Source of the DNA: Opisthorchis felineus
Lineage: Eukaryota; Platyhelminthes; Trematoda; Opisthorchiida; Opisthorchiidae
Direction of reading: 5' to 3'
DNA: 64,000 nucleotides
Assembly: GCA_004794785.1 (NCBI GenBank)
Contig: SJOL01002939.1
Span: 678,004 to 742,003 of the forward strand
Part shown: positions 24,548 through 35,370 of the stretch, one piece after another
How positions within the stretch are numbered: position 1 is the stretch's first letter
Layout: each line of letters begins with the position of its first letter
Notes under the pieces: model-generated
The model's input: the letters and a program-made list of their open reading frames with translations, nothing else
Database searches by the model: none
What the model was told of the DNA's origin: nothing
Position numbers and translations under genes: made by a program

Positions 24548-24735
24548 TCGCTGGTAGAGTAGTCCTAGCACGTTCGCCTGGTATGTGAGACGTCCGGAGT
24601 TCAAACCACGGCAGGGCCAACGATGTGCACTATTGATGAGCTCTAATAAGAGCAAAACTTGAGTCCAATCCTCTTCCCTTTGGTGAGGACTCAGCAGAAT
24701 AATTTGGCAAGGACAGAAGGACAACTGTTCAATAT
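24548..24735 (+). mobile_element. tRNA-derived SINE, family 2
   Basis: A box TGGTAGAGTAG (24552-24562) and B box AGTTCAAACC (24598-24607) form a pol III type-2 promoter-like head. The body that follows is shared with the inverted copy about 300 bp upstream. The two copies could fold into a hairpin in the pre-mRNA. There is no clear cloverleaf, so it is not called a tRNA gene. Confidence 0.65.
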
Positions 24736-25604
24736 GCATCTCGATGATCTAGTGTAGTAGGAAAATGTGTCTACTTGGCCCCAATGAACTTGTTGACTCA
24801 TAGCCTCTATTGTATATTTACTCTTTTGTTCTTCAAATCTTCGGTGAACGAAGCTGTGGTCCGCAGTTTACGGCTTAAAAACCTAAGTCATGTGATGCTA
24901 AAAGGTTGTAAATGGTTATTTATTGGTAAGCTCGAATTACTGATTCTAAACTACTGAATATGGTCAAGCTACTTGAAAGTAACACAATATTATTGTCATT
25001 TGAGTATACTTCTGTTGATATTGCCCTAAGGATAGGTGCTCGTCTAGATTTTGCTGCACAGGTTTGCTTCTACATACACTGAATCTTACATAATAATGTA
25101 TTTGCGAGTATGATCTCAGTGTGGCTTTGTGGCAGACATGAGAGGGACATAAACACATGTAAATGTGCGCCATAACCGAAATAAAATTGCTCACTATGAC
25201 GTTGTTCACGTCACCTTAACCTACGTGTTACACCTGAGCGTGAATCGAACGTCAGCTTAACTTATTGAGATATAATTATTCGTAAACTTACAGACTGCTC
25301 CCTGAAACGCTCTGTTTACCGCAGATCAGCATTCCCATTTGACACTAAAAAACTCATAAGTGTTGACTGGTAGGAACCTTATTCCACAGAGCGAAACGAC
25401 TATACAACCCTGATCAACTAGAGTGAGTTAGGAGAGGGATGCGGGTTGTAACGATCGGTTACCCAGAGCGCCTTATTGAGGGTCACGGTGGAGTCGGAAC
25501 ACAAGCAAACCCGGTTATTTTCTAAATAAGAAAATATACCCATCGCAACCGCGCGAATGTCGAATATGAAGTAGGCTCAATTTGGCTTCAAGGCATCTTT
25601 ATAC

Positions 25605-25627
25605 TATATATATATACTATATATATA
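25605..25627. repeat. Short interrupted TA tract
   Basis: ACTATATATATATACTATATATATA-like tract, two TA blocks separated by AC. Confidence 0.85.
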
Positions 25628-26075
25628 GCCAGTATACCTGTAAAGGTGCAGTAATGTTGCTAATAGTTGGGTACCGGTGCGTGCATGCAAATAGCATTGT
25701 AAATCCATAGCACACAGTCATTTCCTGTTCTGCTTTTCTCATCCCAGGCCCTAAAGTCATAAAAAAGCCTGTTTGATAGATTCGAAAGGAAGATTTCGAC
25801 CAACTGTTCAACGACGCATCTATCGTCCGTTAATCCCAGGCAATAGAGATGCAACTTTCCACAGCCTCACTACTGACAGGTCCTCTATCATACACGAATA
25901 AAACTTGAGAGATAAAAACTTCGACCAAAATAACAACTCGGGGAAAAACACTAACTGGAAGCGAAAACACGCTCAAATTTTCGGACATCATTTGCATCTG
26001 ATGAGGCTGACAACAATGTGGAGTCAAAAAGTGGGGTAAGAAATGTTTGTAGAAAAAAACGAAACAGTGCCTTAC

Positions 26076-26247
26076 CTTGTTGCATTAGGGATCCGACGGT
26101 GAACCAGAAACTGTTACACAAAGTGAACTGGTTTTCCACACGTGTGCTGCATGGGTGTCGGGCATACCATTCGTGAGGAGTCACTCGGCCCAGTAAGAAC
26201 AGCATGAGGCTCACAACAATGTATGCAATGAGTACGGATATCCATAC
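26076..26247 (-). CDS. iGluR exon: M1 helix and pore loop with Q/R site
   Basis: Acceptor TTTTTAG, donor GTAAGG. The product starts VWISVLIAYIVVSLMLFLLG (M1), continues GRVTPHEWY and C...VENQFTLCNSFWF (linker and pore helix), and ends TVGSLMQQ plus the first base of Gly. The Q/R-site position is the first Gln, codon CAA at 26082-26080. The genome encodes Gln, which predicts calcium permeability unless the RNA is edited. The donor lies only a few bases after this codon. PHEWY and NSFWF are standard AMPA/kainate signatures. The exon is 172 nt, phase 0 in and phase 1 out, matching both neighbours. Confidence 0.96.
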
Positions 26248-29200
26248 CTAAAAAAACAATTGCTTCGCGTTAGACTGTTGATGGGTATCGTGACAATTCA
26301 ACGTGGTTACGTTTCTGAATGTGGTTATACCGGCACCGAATGTTTTCTACAAAAGGTACCGATAACCTATGATGTGATGACAAGCTTTTGCTCATTAACT
26401 GCGGGAATGTAATGGGCAATTTCCGCGTCAAACAGTGGAGACTGTCCGATACGCAGTAATTTTAGGCATTTTGGTAATGAGGTCTCAAATTGCTTGTATT
26501 CAAGCCAACTTAATATAACTAGAGTAACGCGCAGCAGTAACTTCGCGCATCGTTGCAATCACTTCAATAGCTTTATCTCACCCCTTCACTATCGCCATAT
26601 TTAAGTCAGCGAACTTGTGAGTCAGTAACGTAGTGTAAATGCTCATTATGGTCATCTTCCAGATGCACTTCGGTATCTTCATCCCCAAACGACTAGGTTT
26701 GTTTGACATCCAATACCCAGGACAGCTTTAGAGAATTCAACGGAATCCCGAAATTTGAAGCACCTTCACCCTCTGATGAAAGTGAACAGAACGGTAGGAA
26801 AAACAAGGCTAAGAGATAAATTATTTTCATGCGTTCTCCGTCTCCGAAGAAAGTTATAAAGTAGCGTACATAATACAATGAAGCTTACATTACAGTTTGG
26901 CACCAAAGCTCTTCAGCCATTTTGGCAGTTTGATTCTTGCTAAGACCCGGAAAGATGAGGTGGATTCAGCTCTGTTTATGTGTCGATCGATGATATGACT
27001 CTGGATTCGATCATAGTTGGATCAGGACCAACTTTATGGTTTGATGCTATTCAACAAACTTCAAGAACAATAGCTTTTTGCATTATCACATGAATGAAAC
27101 CGTTGTGCATCCGTTAGGTCATATTCACTGGAGTATACTTGCTAGTAAGTTTGTACAGCGAGTGTGGCATCTAGTGACTTGTGTCATATGTGCTTACTCT
27201 TTTAATGTGGTACACTCACGTTGCCGCCGACAGAAAACAACATACAGTCGAACATTGTGCTTGGTCTAGGGACGGTTGTTTTTTACTAGCCGATGTCGGA
27301 TAGTGAGAGAATGACAGTATTGTAGGAGGCACAGTGGGAAAATTTTCCCCAAAGGCTTGCAGGCATCTGTGGACAAATGTTCCGTTTTGCTGAGCACCAA
27401 GATACTGGAAATAGGCTTGTGGCGTACTCTTCCGACTAGTCTAACCACAACTTTATAATTGGAGGTCGGATAAAGACGTTTCAAGTACTAAAACGTCTGT
27501 TTTTCATTTTGACCTATTATTTCTGCAAGAACTATCCAGTTTCTTTTCTCTTTTGTTAGGCTAAATATCAACCTTCTTTTTCATGGTGACCACGTTTTGG
27601 TTCTAACCTTGGTGATTCGCACTGAACTACGTCCCCCCCCTTGAACTTGGTCGCTTGGTGGATTTTGCTACTTTGGGTGTGCCCAAATAGTGGACCATTT
27701 TTGACTCGATGACAAAAACTAACCTTGTCTCTCAGTGTGATATCTCTATTTCGTTCTCTTCTTTCTCTTCACCATTCACTTCGCTAAACTCTCCAACACA
27801 ACTCTAATCAGAGTTTTATTGTCCGCTGATTGCGAAGCCCTCATATTGAGTGTTGCGAGTATGTTAAAGTGGACTCCTAATGATTTCTTGCAAAAATCCA
27901 ACAACAATAAGTTTTGTCGTACCAAAGCGCTACAATCACCGTTCCCAATCCAGTCACGTTTACCGGATTCTGTGAAAACCCCGAGTATTTTACTTATTCT
28001 GATCTAATAAATATCTTGGCGTTAGACTGAAGGACAGGGGTCGGAGGGGTTTTCACAATTGATTGACGAAAACCATCTACGTTTGGTTTGTGTCAAACAA
28101 AAAGAACGTGGCGTAGCGAACAATAATTGTCTTTCATGAGTTATCCTGCATATTGTGTGGACCAGAATAGCACATTGAAGCCACTAACGGGAATATAAAT
28201 ACTGGTGAGTTATCCATTTATAAAGGTACTGGACACATTTTCAGTGGCCTCCATCGTCTTTGTTTCACCTACACTGATCCTCCAAGTGACCGTACGAATC
28301 GACGGCGGAAACAGCGGTCAGTCGGTTTGATGAAGCCTGCAAATGGTATTGAGTGCTTGCATTAAATGTGATTTGTCAGACATCATTGTTCAACACTGAT
28401 ACTTTGTTGCATTGGAACACTGGCTTATCTGAAAACCTCATTGTAGAGGGAAGGATGAGATTGGATGAGGTCATACAGGTCATTCCGTGGAACTCAAACG
28501 CTCTCTATTTCTCCAAGCTTCCTAATGATCGACTTCTGCTAGCCACACCGGTGTTTACAAAACGAACAAATATCGTATGACGATTTTCCTGCTTCTCGAC
28601 TACCAAGTTCACCAATTATCCCTTGGCATCTATGTCACATCAGATTTTTAACACAATAACCGATGGTTTTTGGACCACCAAACTCAGCAACATGTAAACA
28701 CTGTGGGACTTGAAGTAGGATCTGAGCAGCTTCGCTGCAGATCACCAGATCAAAGCCATAAATACCGCCAACCTCGTCATCGAAGTAATCATAGGCATCC
28801 TCAACATCCTCTAGTTGATTATGATTGTAATCAACCGCAGCATCGTAATTGGTCAAGCAACCAGTTATCATCATCGTGATCATCGGCAGTAGCAGCGATA
28901 GAAAAAACCACAGCAATGCATTTTTTGGTGAACATCAAGTTAGAATTTACAATCGCCATTAAAAAGCTTAATTAGTCCGAGTGCAGAACATCAGATTTTC
29001 GATGATTTACCAAGCCAGTGCAGCTAATAATACTTTAAACTCGCAATGATAGCGTAGTCATTGCGTAATATATTCCCCCTTGTTTCACTCTCTTGAGTTT
29101 CGCTGACAAAATGACCCATATTCATACACACATTTCCGCCTTCTCTTATGTTACTTGTTGTTGATGGCGTACACAAAACTACAACTAAAGCTGTTTGAGT

Positions 29201-29603
29201 AACTTTAAGAAAGTTTTATATCTAACCCAGACTTTACGGGTTGTAATTGGCTGTCTATGGTTCTCAACCTACTAGTTTTGTTCTCGGGGTTTCTTTCATG
29301 CCTTTTTTTCCACATAGTGGTCACCGGATGGTTCGACACCTGTCAGAATCCGGTTCTCTCCAACCTTGCACGAATAGGTTTTGACGGGCAACCAAAAAAC
29401 ACATTAGACCTAATCGATCATCACGTTTAATCCCCTTAACTGAATGAAGCGTTGTTTTAGTTTAGCGAAAATTCACCGAGTGAGATCACAAACCAAGTTC
29501 AACAATAAACTTAACTAATTTATACAAGAACTTCTTTAACAATCAATACACAAGGTCCAAAAACTGGCATAGCCCATTTAATTTCCGTGTAACCACTCTG
29601 ATT

Positions 29604-29605
<2 letters not shown>

Positions 29606-29636
<31 letters not shown>
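29606..29636. repeat. (CT)n microsatellite
   Basis: About 31 bp of CT repeat, ending before GCACAC. Confidence 0.97.
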
Positions 29637-29639
<3 letters not shown>

Positions 29640-30510
29640 CACAAACTTGAGTGAATGTGCACAATGTTCACCTGGTGCTGGCCAGTTAAGTTACCAGCGA
29701 TTTTTCTAAATGAAGTATCCGTTGATGTTCTGGAGAGGATATGTTTTCTATGCCGTAGGTAACGAGTTTAGAGACAGTCAGGAGAGATAAACCAGTTAGC
29801 GAAAACCATCGTGTGCCGAAAAGGAAATTGGTTTGCTACAGAGATAGTACGGACGAAGGGACGATGAGTGTTCAAAGTTTTCACTGATTTCATTAGTCAT
29901 GCACCAAGGAAGATAGTTAAAAAAGCATACAAAAAACGATTTCCACTATTTTTATTCTACATCGTCCCTTTCTTCGGCCTTTTGCTCAGTATATTTGCTC
30001 CGAGCACTAAAGAAATCGGTCAAATCGACTTGAAGAAAACGGTATCCTATACCAGCCTCTTCTTTTCATAATTACAAAGCGTTTTCACTAAGATTGCAGA
30101 GGGTCTACTGGATATTACCACTGGTTGTGACTATTCTCAATGCTACCACCACCATTACTTGTGACAAAATTAGAATTTAACTACCATTACGTGCAAAAGA
30201 CCAATATGTCAACCGCAATATACAAGGGGGCCGAACATCGGAGTAACAAAACCTTGGATTCAGATCAACAAAGTTCAGACTGGCCAAAGATAGAGGTCAC
30301 TCCAGCATCGACCAAAGTACGAGAGTGGGGCAGACAAAGCTCAAAAGTCGCATGGTCACCGACCAATCAGGACACAGTACAACAGACCAACTAATGCAGT
30401 CTCCCGACCGAACAACCAATGGTGATCGAAGGTCAACCCCGGCTGGCGGACGTATACTAACACACATGCAACACACATGCACTCACAGCACAACAAACGA
30501 CCTATCGCTG

Positions 30511-30520
30511 CGCTCCACTA
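30511..30520. repeat. Target-site duplication, left copy
   Basis: CGCTCCACTA, repeated exactly at 30720-30729 on the other side of the SINE. Confidence 0.85.
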
Positions 30521-30719
30521 CACACACCGTTGATCAGCCGCTCGTGGCCGAACCGTTGTGTTCAAACTACTAGCCAGGAGGTCGCGGGTTCGAGACTCTC
30601 CGGAGTTTCGTGACATGCTCACTGCTGATGATTCCCAGTAGGGATGAAACAGCTGCACAGTGCTTCTCGGCTTTTCAGCATAGATTGGCTTCACCCACAG
30701 GACGAAAGCTCCACAAAAA
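30521..30719 (+). mobile_element. tRNA-derived SINE, family 3, with target-site duplication
   Basis: Flanked by perfect 10-bp direct repeats CGCTCCACTA (30511-30520 and 30720-30729). A box TGGCCGAACCG (30545-30555) and B box GGTTCGAGAC (30587-30596) match the pol III consensus. The body includes GGATGAAACAGCTGCACAGT and CTTTTCAGCATAGATTGGCT. The 3' end is A-rich (CCACAAAAAC). The related repeat at 59.7 kb supplies an empty-site comparison. Other copies are at 32.46 (minus), 32.65 and 53.19 kb. Confidence 0.9.
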
Positions 30720-30729
30720 CGCTCCACTA
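30720..30729. repeat. Target-site duplication, right copy
   Basis: CGCTCCACTA, identical to 30511-30520. The host repeat resumes directly after it. Confidence 0.85.
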
Positions 30730-30741
30730 TGGCCCCTAACA

Positions 30742-30784
30742 GCACAGTGATGACGTCACTTCGTGTGATAATGAAATGTTTGTG
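30742..30784 (+). ncRNA. Hammerhead-like motif, family C, copy 1 (decayed core)
   Basis: CACA (30743-30746) precedes GTGATGA (C3 changed to G). Then comes a GTCAC hairpin, GAAA, a short TGTT, and TGTG (30781-30784) that pairs with CACA. The stem I pairing differs in sequence from the GCA/TGC of the 56.1 and 59.7 kb copies but is preserved. The changed core base predicts loss of activity. Confidence 0.4.
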
Positions 30785-32456
30785 ATCAAATTGCCCAGTT
30801 CAGCGAACAGATTATTGACTACCTAGAAAAGTAATGCCTGGAAAGCATTTTCCAATGTACAGTAGCCATGCCTTTTATCTGGTACAAATAGGCAATTCAA
30901 GTGGCTCGATTTATGGACTACATTTGACCAACTTATGGCCCCTGCTGTCGGCTGCCATATTTATAAGCCTAGTAGTCGTTTCAGCAAGGAAGCCGTAAGG
31001 GATTTTATCGACGAGTCATTGTAATTTGTCTCGTTTTCGTCAGCACAATTTTAAGAATTTCAGCCGAACAAGGAGCAGATGACAATTACCGCCCTTATTT
31101 CTGGCGGTATTTCTACTTCACACGCTGCAAAATGATTCCCACCTATGCCAAGGTTACATCATTATAACCCCCTCAATTAATAGTTACAAATTATTCCACT
31201 GTCTCAGGTGAAACATATCATTTCAGCAGTTTCTCACTGGTGCAGATGCGCTCAAAACTTTTCCCCATTTCATGGTTTCGATAACCCTCGATAAGCGCAA
31301 AGCAAGAACTAGGTGTGTTAATAACTCTTTCATTTCTGGGAGAGGCAACCTAGCAGAATGGCGGAAATATCAGTATTCGGCCCATCTATACGGTTTCAGA
31401 ATTCTTATTTGTCTTCCACTAATACATACTTTGAGAAGCGGATTCGTGAAACTCGCTGATTGTTTACGAAGAGGATCTGCCAAAATGGGTCGATTTTTCA
31501 AATAAAATCTTGTGAGGAATTGTATTTTGTCAGCTGTGGCCGGTCACGTTGAGGGTGTATTTCTATATCCTCTTCGAACTATCATAAATGAGCTCACGTG
31601 CATGAGTTTCACACTATAACAAGTTCTGTAATTCTGTGGGATGAACTATGGATTTGTATGATCTTCTCTACAGTTTTCAGCAAGTGAGGAAACTTTCTGC
31701 ACTGGTTTTCTGGTGGTTGCACTTACTAGGGTCTAATTGCACGTCGCGTTTATTCAGGACATGTCAGGTGATGCTTAGCACAGGCAGAATCTACAAAATT
31801 TGAGCCCAGAATAGTACAGCTCAGAGCAGTGAAAAAACAATTATGAAAAACAGGTCACACGTGTAATGGAAGCTATAAAATTGCACAACAAATGTGCTTG
31901 TCGTGAATCAAGACATGGTCCTGACTTTTCGAAGGAAGCAAAACATTCACGTGGTCCCGGAGGTGTTAAACATTAGACAAAGCGGAACTGGCAGACGTTC
32001 GGTTTCATGCTTCAGTTCATCTTCAGGGGAATCTGCATGCTGACGGGGAAAACTGCCTGCCCTAGCGTGGATATGCATTTAAAATCGAGGAAATTTATTT
32101 CTGGGTCAGTTGGTGTCATATTTTCAATTTGCTGGAGTTGGGGCCATGCAGCTTGATAAGAGCTTTAGTTTGTCAGCAAAAATACATTGAAAAAGATGAG
32201 TCATGATTCTGGTTTCGGGGTTGAGACATCCATGGCACTATAGTAATAGTGTAGGACGAACTTAACAACAGATTTCGATTGAAAGGCGATTCGTCCTGGA
32301 TTACAAACATCAGATCTTTATCGAACTAAATGATGCAGAGTGGGAATTTATACTTGTGGTGGCTGGTGATTACATCCCCAGCTGTGTGAGTTTCGTCTGA
32401 AGTCGCTGTGGATCCCAATTATATATGAGATAATCAACGGATAGTCTAAGAGCGGA

Positions 32457-32555
32457 TTCATTAGTGATTCCATGTTGTCATTGAAGCCAATTTATGCTGA
32501 AATCCCGAGAAGCTCTATACGGCTGTTTCAGCCTTGTTAGAAATCAACAGTGCTT
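32457..32555 (-). mobile_element. SINE family 3 body, minus strand
   Basis: The reverse complement reads GGCTGAAACAGCCGTATAGA, then CTTCTCGGGATTTCAGCATA and AATTGGCTTCA, matching the body of the SINE at 30.6 kb. The head is absent. It faces the 32.65 kb copy head to head. Confidence 0.7.
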
Positions 32556-32639
32556 ACTTCACAAAACTCAGAGGGTTTCGAATCAGCCACCTTTCGGTCA
32601 GTGGGTCAGCACTTAACCGTCCTATCTAAGTGAGAGCTA

Positions 32640-32865
32640 ATCACACTGCTGATCAGTCTGTTATGGCCAAAAATTTAAGGGTTCAGTCGCTGGCAGGCTG
32701 GAAGCATTATGAGTTTCGTCAGATGCGCAATATCGATGATTCTCAACAAGGATGAAAACAGCCGTACAGTGCTTCTGAGCCCGTCAGCATAGATTAACTT
32801 CACTGATAGGATGAAATCTCGATTGAAACTTACTAAATCTCGTCTCATTACCATCAAATCGCGGA
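32640..32865 (+). mobile_element. SINE family 3, near full length, decayed head
   Basis: Contains GATCAGTCTGTTATGGCCAA (head, A-box region), GGGTTCAGTCGC (decayed B box), GATGAAAACAGCCGTACAGT and GTCAGCATAGATTAACTTCA. It ends CTCATTACCATCAAATCGCG. Collinear with 30.5-30.7 and 53.2-53.4 kb. Confidence 0.75.
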
Positions 32866-33372
32866 TTGGTCACCTGAATGCTGTTCAATAACCCGTTGCT
32901 CCATTTCTTATAATGACAACACCTTACACCCAAAAGTTGCGACAGTACATGTAATGTTTCTTAGGCTTAGTGATGAACACACTTTGGGCTTCTCCTTCCA
33001 GTCAAAACATAATTTTAACAGCAGCATGCAAATAATTTGGATTCCGTTGATGTCGTTTTATCTGGAACCTGAAAGATTCGTATAATACGTCAACTAGTTT
33101 TCTTAACTGGACTACTGCTAGTTGTGTATGAATTGAACTCGAAATAATTCAGTTATGTGCTTAAGGTGTTGTGATACATACGGAATTAGGCATTCTTGTC
33201 CGCTACCAATATACGTTGATCAGTCTTCTACCCAGAAGTACAAAGCCGCCAGTGAATACCACAAATATTTACATTTCTTCTAGAATTTTGCTCATGGGGA
33301 TATCGTAGTGATTTGGAAGACAGCAGGTTTAGGTCCTTCTTTTATGATGATAAAGTCGCCAGCAATTATATA

Positions 33373-33445
33373 NNNNNNNNNNNNNNNNNNNNNNNNNNNN
33401 NNNNNNNNNNNNNNNNNNNNNNNNNNNNNNNNNNNNNNNNNNNNN
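33373..33445. other. Assembly gap (73 N)
   Basis: A run of 73 Ns, followed by an A-rich stretch. Any open frame reported across it is not real. The true size is unknown, and a repeat may be collapsed here. Confidence 1.
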
Positions 33446-33765
33446 AAAAAAAAACATTAAATCTTTTGAATTTGGTCATCTGAAAGGTAACCAATCCATG
33501 CTTAGAGGAGTGAAAGGTAAGAAGTATTAGTCCGTAAAAATCTGCCACTGCAGCTCTCATCCTGACTTGGTCTCGTCGAGTGAACATAGCACGATCAACG
33601 CATGGACCGAATAAAGAAGCAACTTGTTGCTCGCAAAACAGTTGCCCGTAACCAAACGTTGCAAAATATCGTGAATCAGAGGTGGAGTTATTTCATTGAA
33701 ACTAATAGTGCAAAATAAAAGCAATTTGGTGAAATAGGGACTCGTGTCCTCTGTTTGGAACTCAC

Positions 33766-33921
33766 CTCCCTGGACAACGGTGCGGTGAACTGAAGACCAG
33801 TGTCCTGTTTGCTCTTTTGTATAATCACACTCAGTGACAGACTCATGAACGGTGTAGTGAAGTCAATAACACGCTCGCGATCGTATGTAATTGTCAGCGA
33901 TGCTACTGCCAAGTGGGCTTT
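33766..33921 (-). CDS. iGluR exon: end of S1 ligand-binding lobe
   Basis: Acceptor TTATCAG, donor GTGAGT. The 52 codons start KAHLAVASLTITYDRERVID and run through FTTPFMSLSLSVIIQK to FTAPLSRE, which joins VWISV of M1 in phase 0. The Arg of TYDRE aligns with the invariant Arg that holds the glutamate alpha-carboxylate. The usual Pro of the family's A-P-L-[AT]-I-T stretch is Ser here (ASLTIT). DFTTPFM is the standard end of S1. The exon lies about 320 bp from the N gap, but the gap does not touch it. Confidence 0.95.
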
Positions 33922-34943
33922 CTGATAATAAAAAAATAAGAAATTAAAAATCGAGAAATAGTCGAATTTTCTCATTAGCGGGACACTATGATTGCATTGT
34001 TCGCACCTCAGTAAGGCGACGAATATGGTTTATTCAACAATCTTCTCCGAGGTCAGTTTTTATGCAAGGTCGCCACAAAGTGAACGAACATGCTAGTTCA
34101 AACGTCTAGACATGATGCAACTTCCTGCTTCACTTCAGTGTAACCTCTTTCGTTGATCCACTGAGGTTCATGACCAGGTCTTCACAGCACGTGTTTTCAC
34201 TTCCATACTTTTGAAACACCTAGGTGCCACACTGTCACTCCATTAGAAGTATAGACCAACATGGATATTTTATTTCAAGCCGTCTTTTTACAACAATTGT
34301 AAAATTGCACTACACTCTACACTCCACGAGGGACCGTTGCAAACCGACCTCAAAAGTAGATTTGACAGAGAGGGTTAACAATACATACTGTCCCATCACC
34401 AGCAAGCGTTAATTTGGAGGAAACCCTCGGGGTTTAAAGTTCTGACAATTCTATGCAGGAGTGCACGTCACAAGGATTTAAGCAGATACCGCTCCAACTC
34501 ACATAGCTGATATTCAATGCATATGCCTTGGCACAACCTAATGAAACGCCGAACCGTAAGTGGTCTGTCCATCAAATAAATTTGGTAGGTGATTTTTAAG
34601 TAAATTGGAAGGGGTTCGAGGTGTAAGGTTACCTAAATTTGATGAAGTGCAAATTAAAAGACTTATTTTGATGCAAGATCCTATCAACAACTGGTCGGTT
34701 GGCTGGCTAGTTTTCCGAGCAGTTGTTTTTTGCTTCTTAAATCGTAATATAAGCAATAGGTCTGGAAATCTAATGAACCAAATTTGCTTTCCAACGCAGT
34801 AAAAGCCATAAAATACTATGTCACAAAAACTGTTCGCGTCTCTGGGAAGGAAGAGCCGAGTGGGGAACGTAAGCAGGCAGGATACGACGTGTTTACCAAG
34901 AGAGAATAAACCTCCGGTTTTTCGATGATGGTAAATTGTAGGT

Positions 34944-35057
34944 CGTTTTCAGCAAAAATTGCACTCGAATTGTATTATGAATTTACCTGATGTTTTCATG
35001 GGGTACAAAATTTTATTAACAGCACAACTCAATTCTGAGTAAAACTCAACGTCGATC
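34944..35057 (+). repeat. 114-bp direct repeat, left copy
   Basis: Starts CGTTTTCAGCAAAAATTGCA and ends CAACGTCGATC. The same 114 bp recurs at 35723-35836 with only a handful of differences. It ends exactly at the single ambiguous base (N at 35058), where the palindromic element begins. Confidence 0.9.
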
Positions 35058-35067
35058 NTCTTCGACA

Positions 35068-35110
35068 GCCCACGACCGGTTTCGCCCTTCTTGGGGCTCA
35101 TCAGGTAGGC
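35068..35110 (-). ncRNA. Hammerhead ribozyme, family A, minus strand
   Basis: Minus-strand GCCTAC/GTGGGC stem I, CTGATGA, GCCC/GGGC with CAAGAA loop, GAAA, ACC/GGT stem III, cleavage triplet GTC (cut between 35074 and 35073). All core bases are canonical and every stem pairs, so this is the best-preserved copy. ACCGGT is self-complementary, suiting pairing between two RNA copies. It is on the same strand as the receptor pre-mRNA. Confidence 0.85.
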
Positions 35111-35327
35111 GCAGTCCCCGAGTTTCCGTCAACCTTATGTTCTACTTGAACCCAAATTGGACTGATTTCGACAAATACACTCATTTGCAAATCAATTTGG
35201 TTTTCACGGGAGACTCAAGTGAGTGTCTCGTTTACGATGTTCTTCAACTGAATGTGCTGCACACAGGCCGCCTCATGTTTCAGTTGGTACAAGTAGAACA
35301 TAAGGTTAACGGAAACTCGGGGACTGC

Positions 35328-35370
35328 GCCTAGCTGATGAGCCCCAAGAAGGGCGAAACCGGTCGTGGGC
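35328..35370 (+). ncRNA. Hammerhead ribozyme, family A, plus strand
   Basis: Identical to the minus-arm copy except for GCCTAG in place of GCCTAC before CTGATGA (35334-35340), giving a G-G clash at the base of stem I. GAAA 35355-35358, ACCGGT stem III, GTC triplet ending 35364. The core is intact, so activity is possible but should be lower. Confidence 0.75.

Larger units (their letters stand above)
22281..26075 (-). other. Intron between pore and M3 exons
   Basis: 3.8 kb. It contains inverted SINE copies at 24.15-24.29 and 24.55-24.74 kb and a short TA tract at 25605-25627. No other gene or repeat is recognised. Confidence 0.65.
30285..30820 (+). mobile_element. Family C hammerhead-like repeat, interrupted by a SINE
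   Basis: 30285-30520 and 30730-30820 match, in order, the uninterrupted copy at 59485-59825. Shared landmarks are CCAGCATCGACCAAAGTACG, AACAACCAATGGTGATCGAA, CTATCGCTGCGCTCCACTA and the end GATCAAATTGCCCAG. The gap in the match is exactly the SINE at 30521-30719. It has no coding capacity that is conserved between copies. Confidence 0.8.
26248..33765 (-). other. Intron between S1 and M1 exons
   Basis: 7.5 kb. It holds a CT microsatellite (29606-29636), the SINE-split family C hammerhead repeat (30.3-30.8 kb), inverted SINE family 3 copies (32.4-32.9 kb) and an assembly gap (33373-33445). Chance frames with hydrophobic starts occur near 26.8 and 28.9 kb but lack support. Confidence 0.65.

Noticed and set aside
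26693..26830. 45-codon minus-strand frame with a signal-peptide-like start (MKIIYLLALFFLPF)
   Set aside because: Short, no mature domain, no splice or promoter context. A hydrophobic run of this length is expected by chance in an AT-rich intron.
28635..28916. Minus-strand frame with hydrophobic start, and a CCG motif in another frame suggesting tetraspanin
   Set aside because: The start is TTG, the CCG lies in a different frame followed at once by a stop, and the acidic stretch comes from GAT/GAC-like low-complexity sequence.
33366..33587. 73-codon minus-strand frame
   Set aside because: It runs into the N gap, and part of its translation is undefined.
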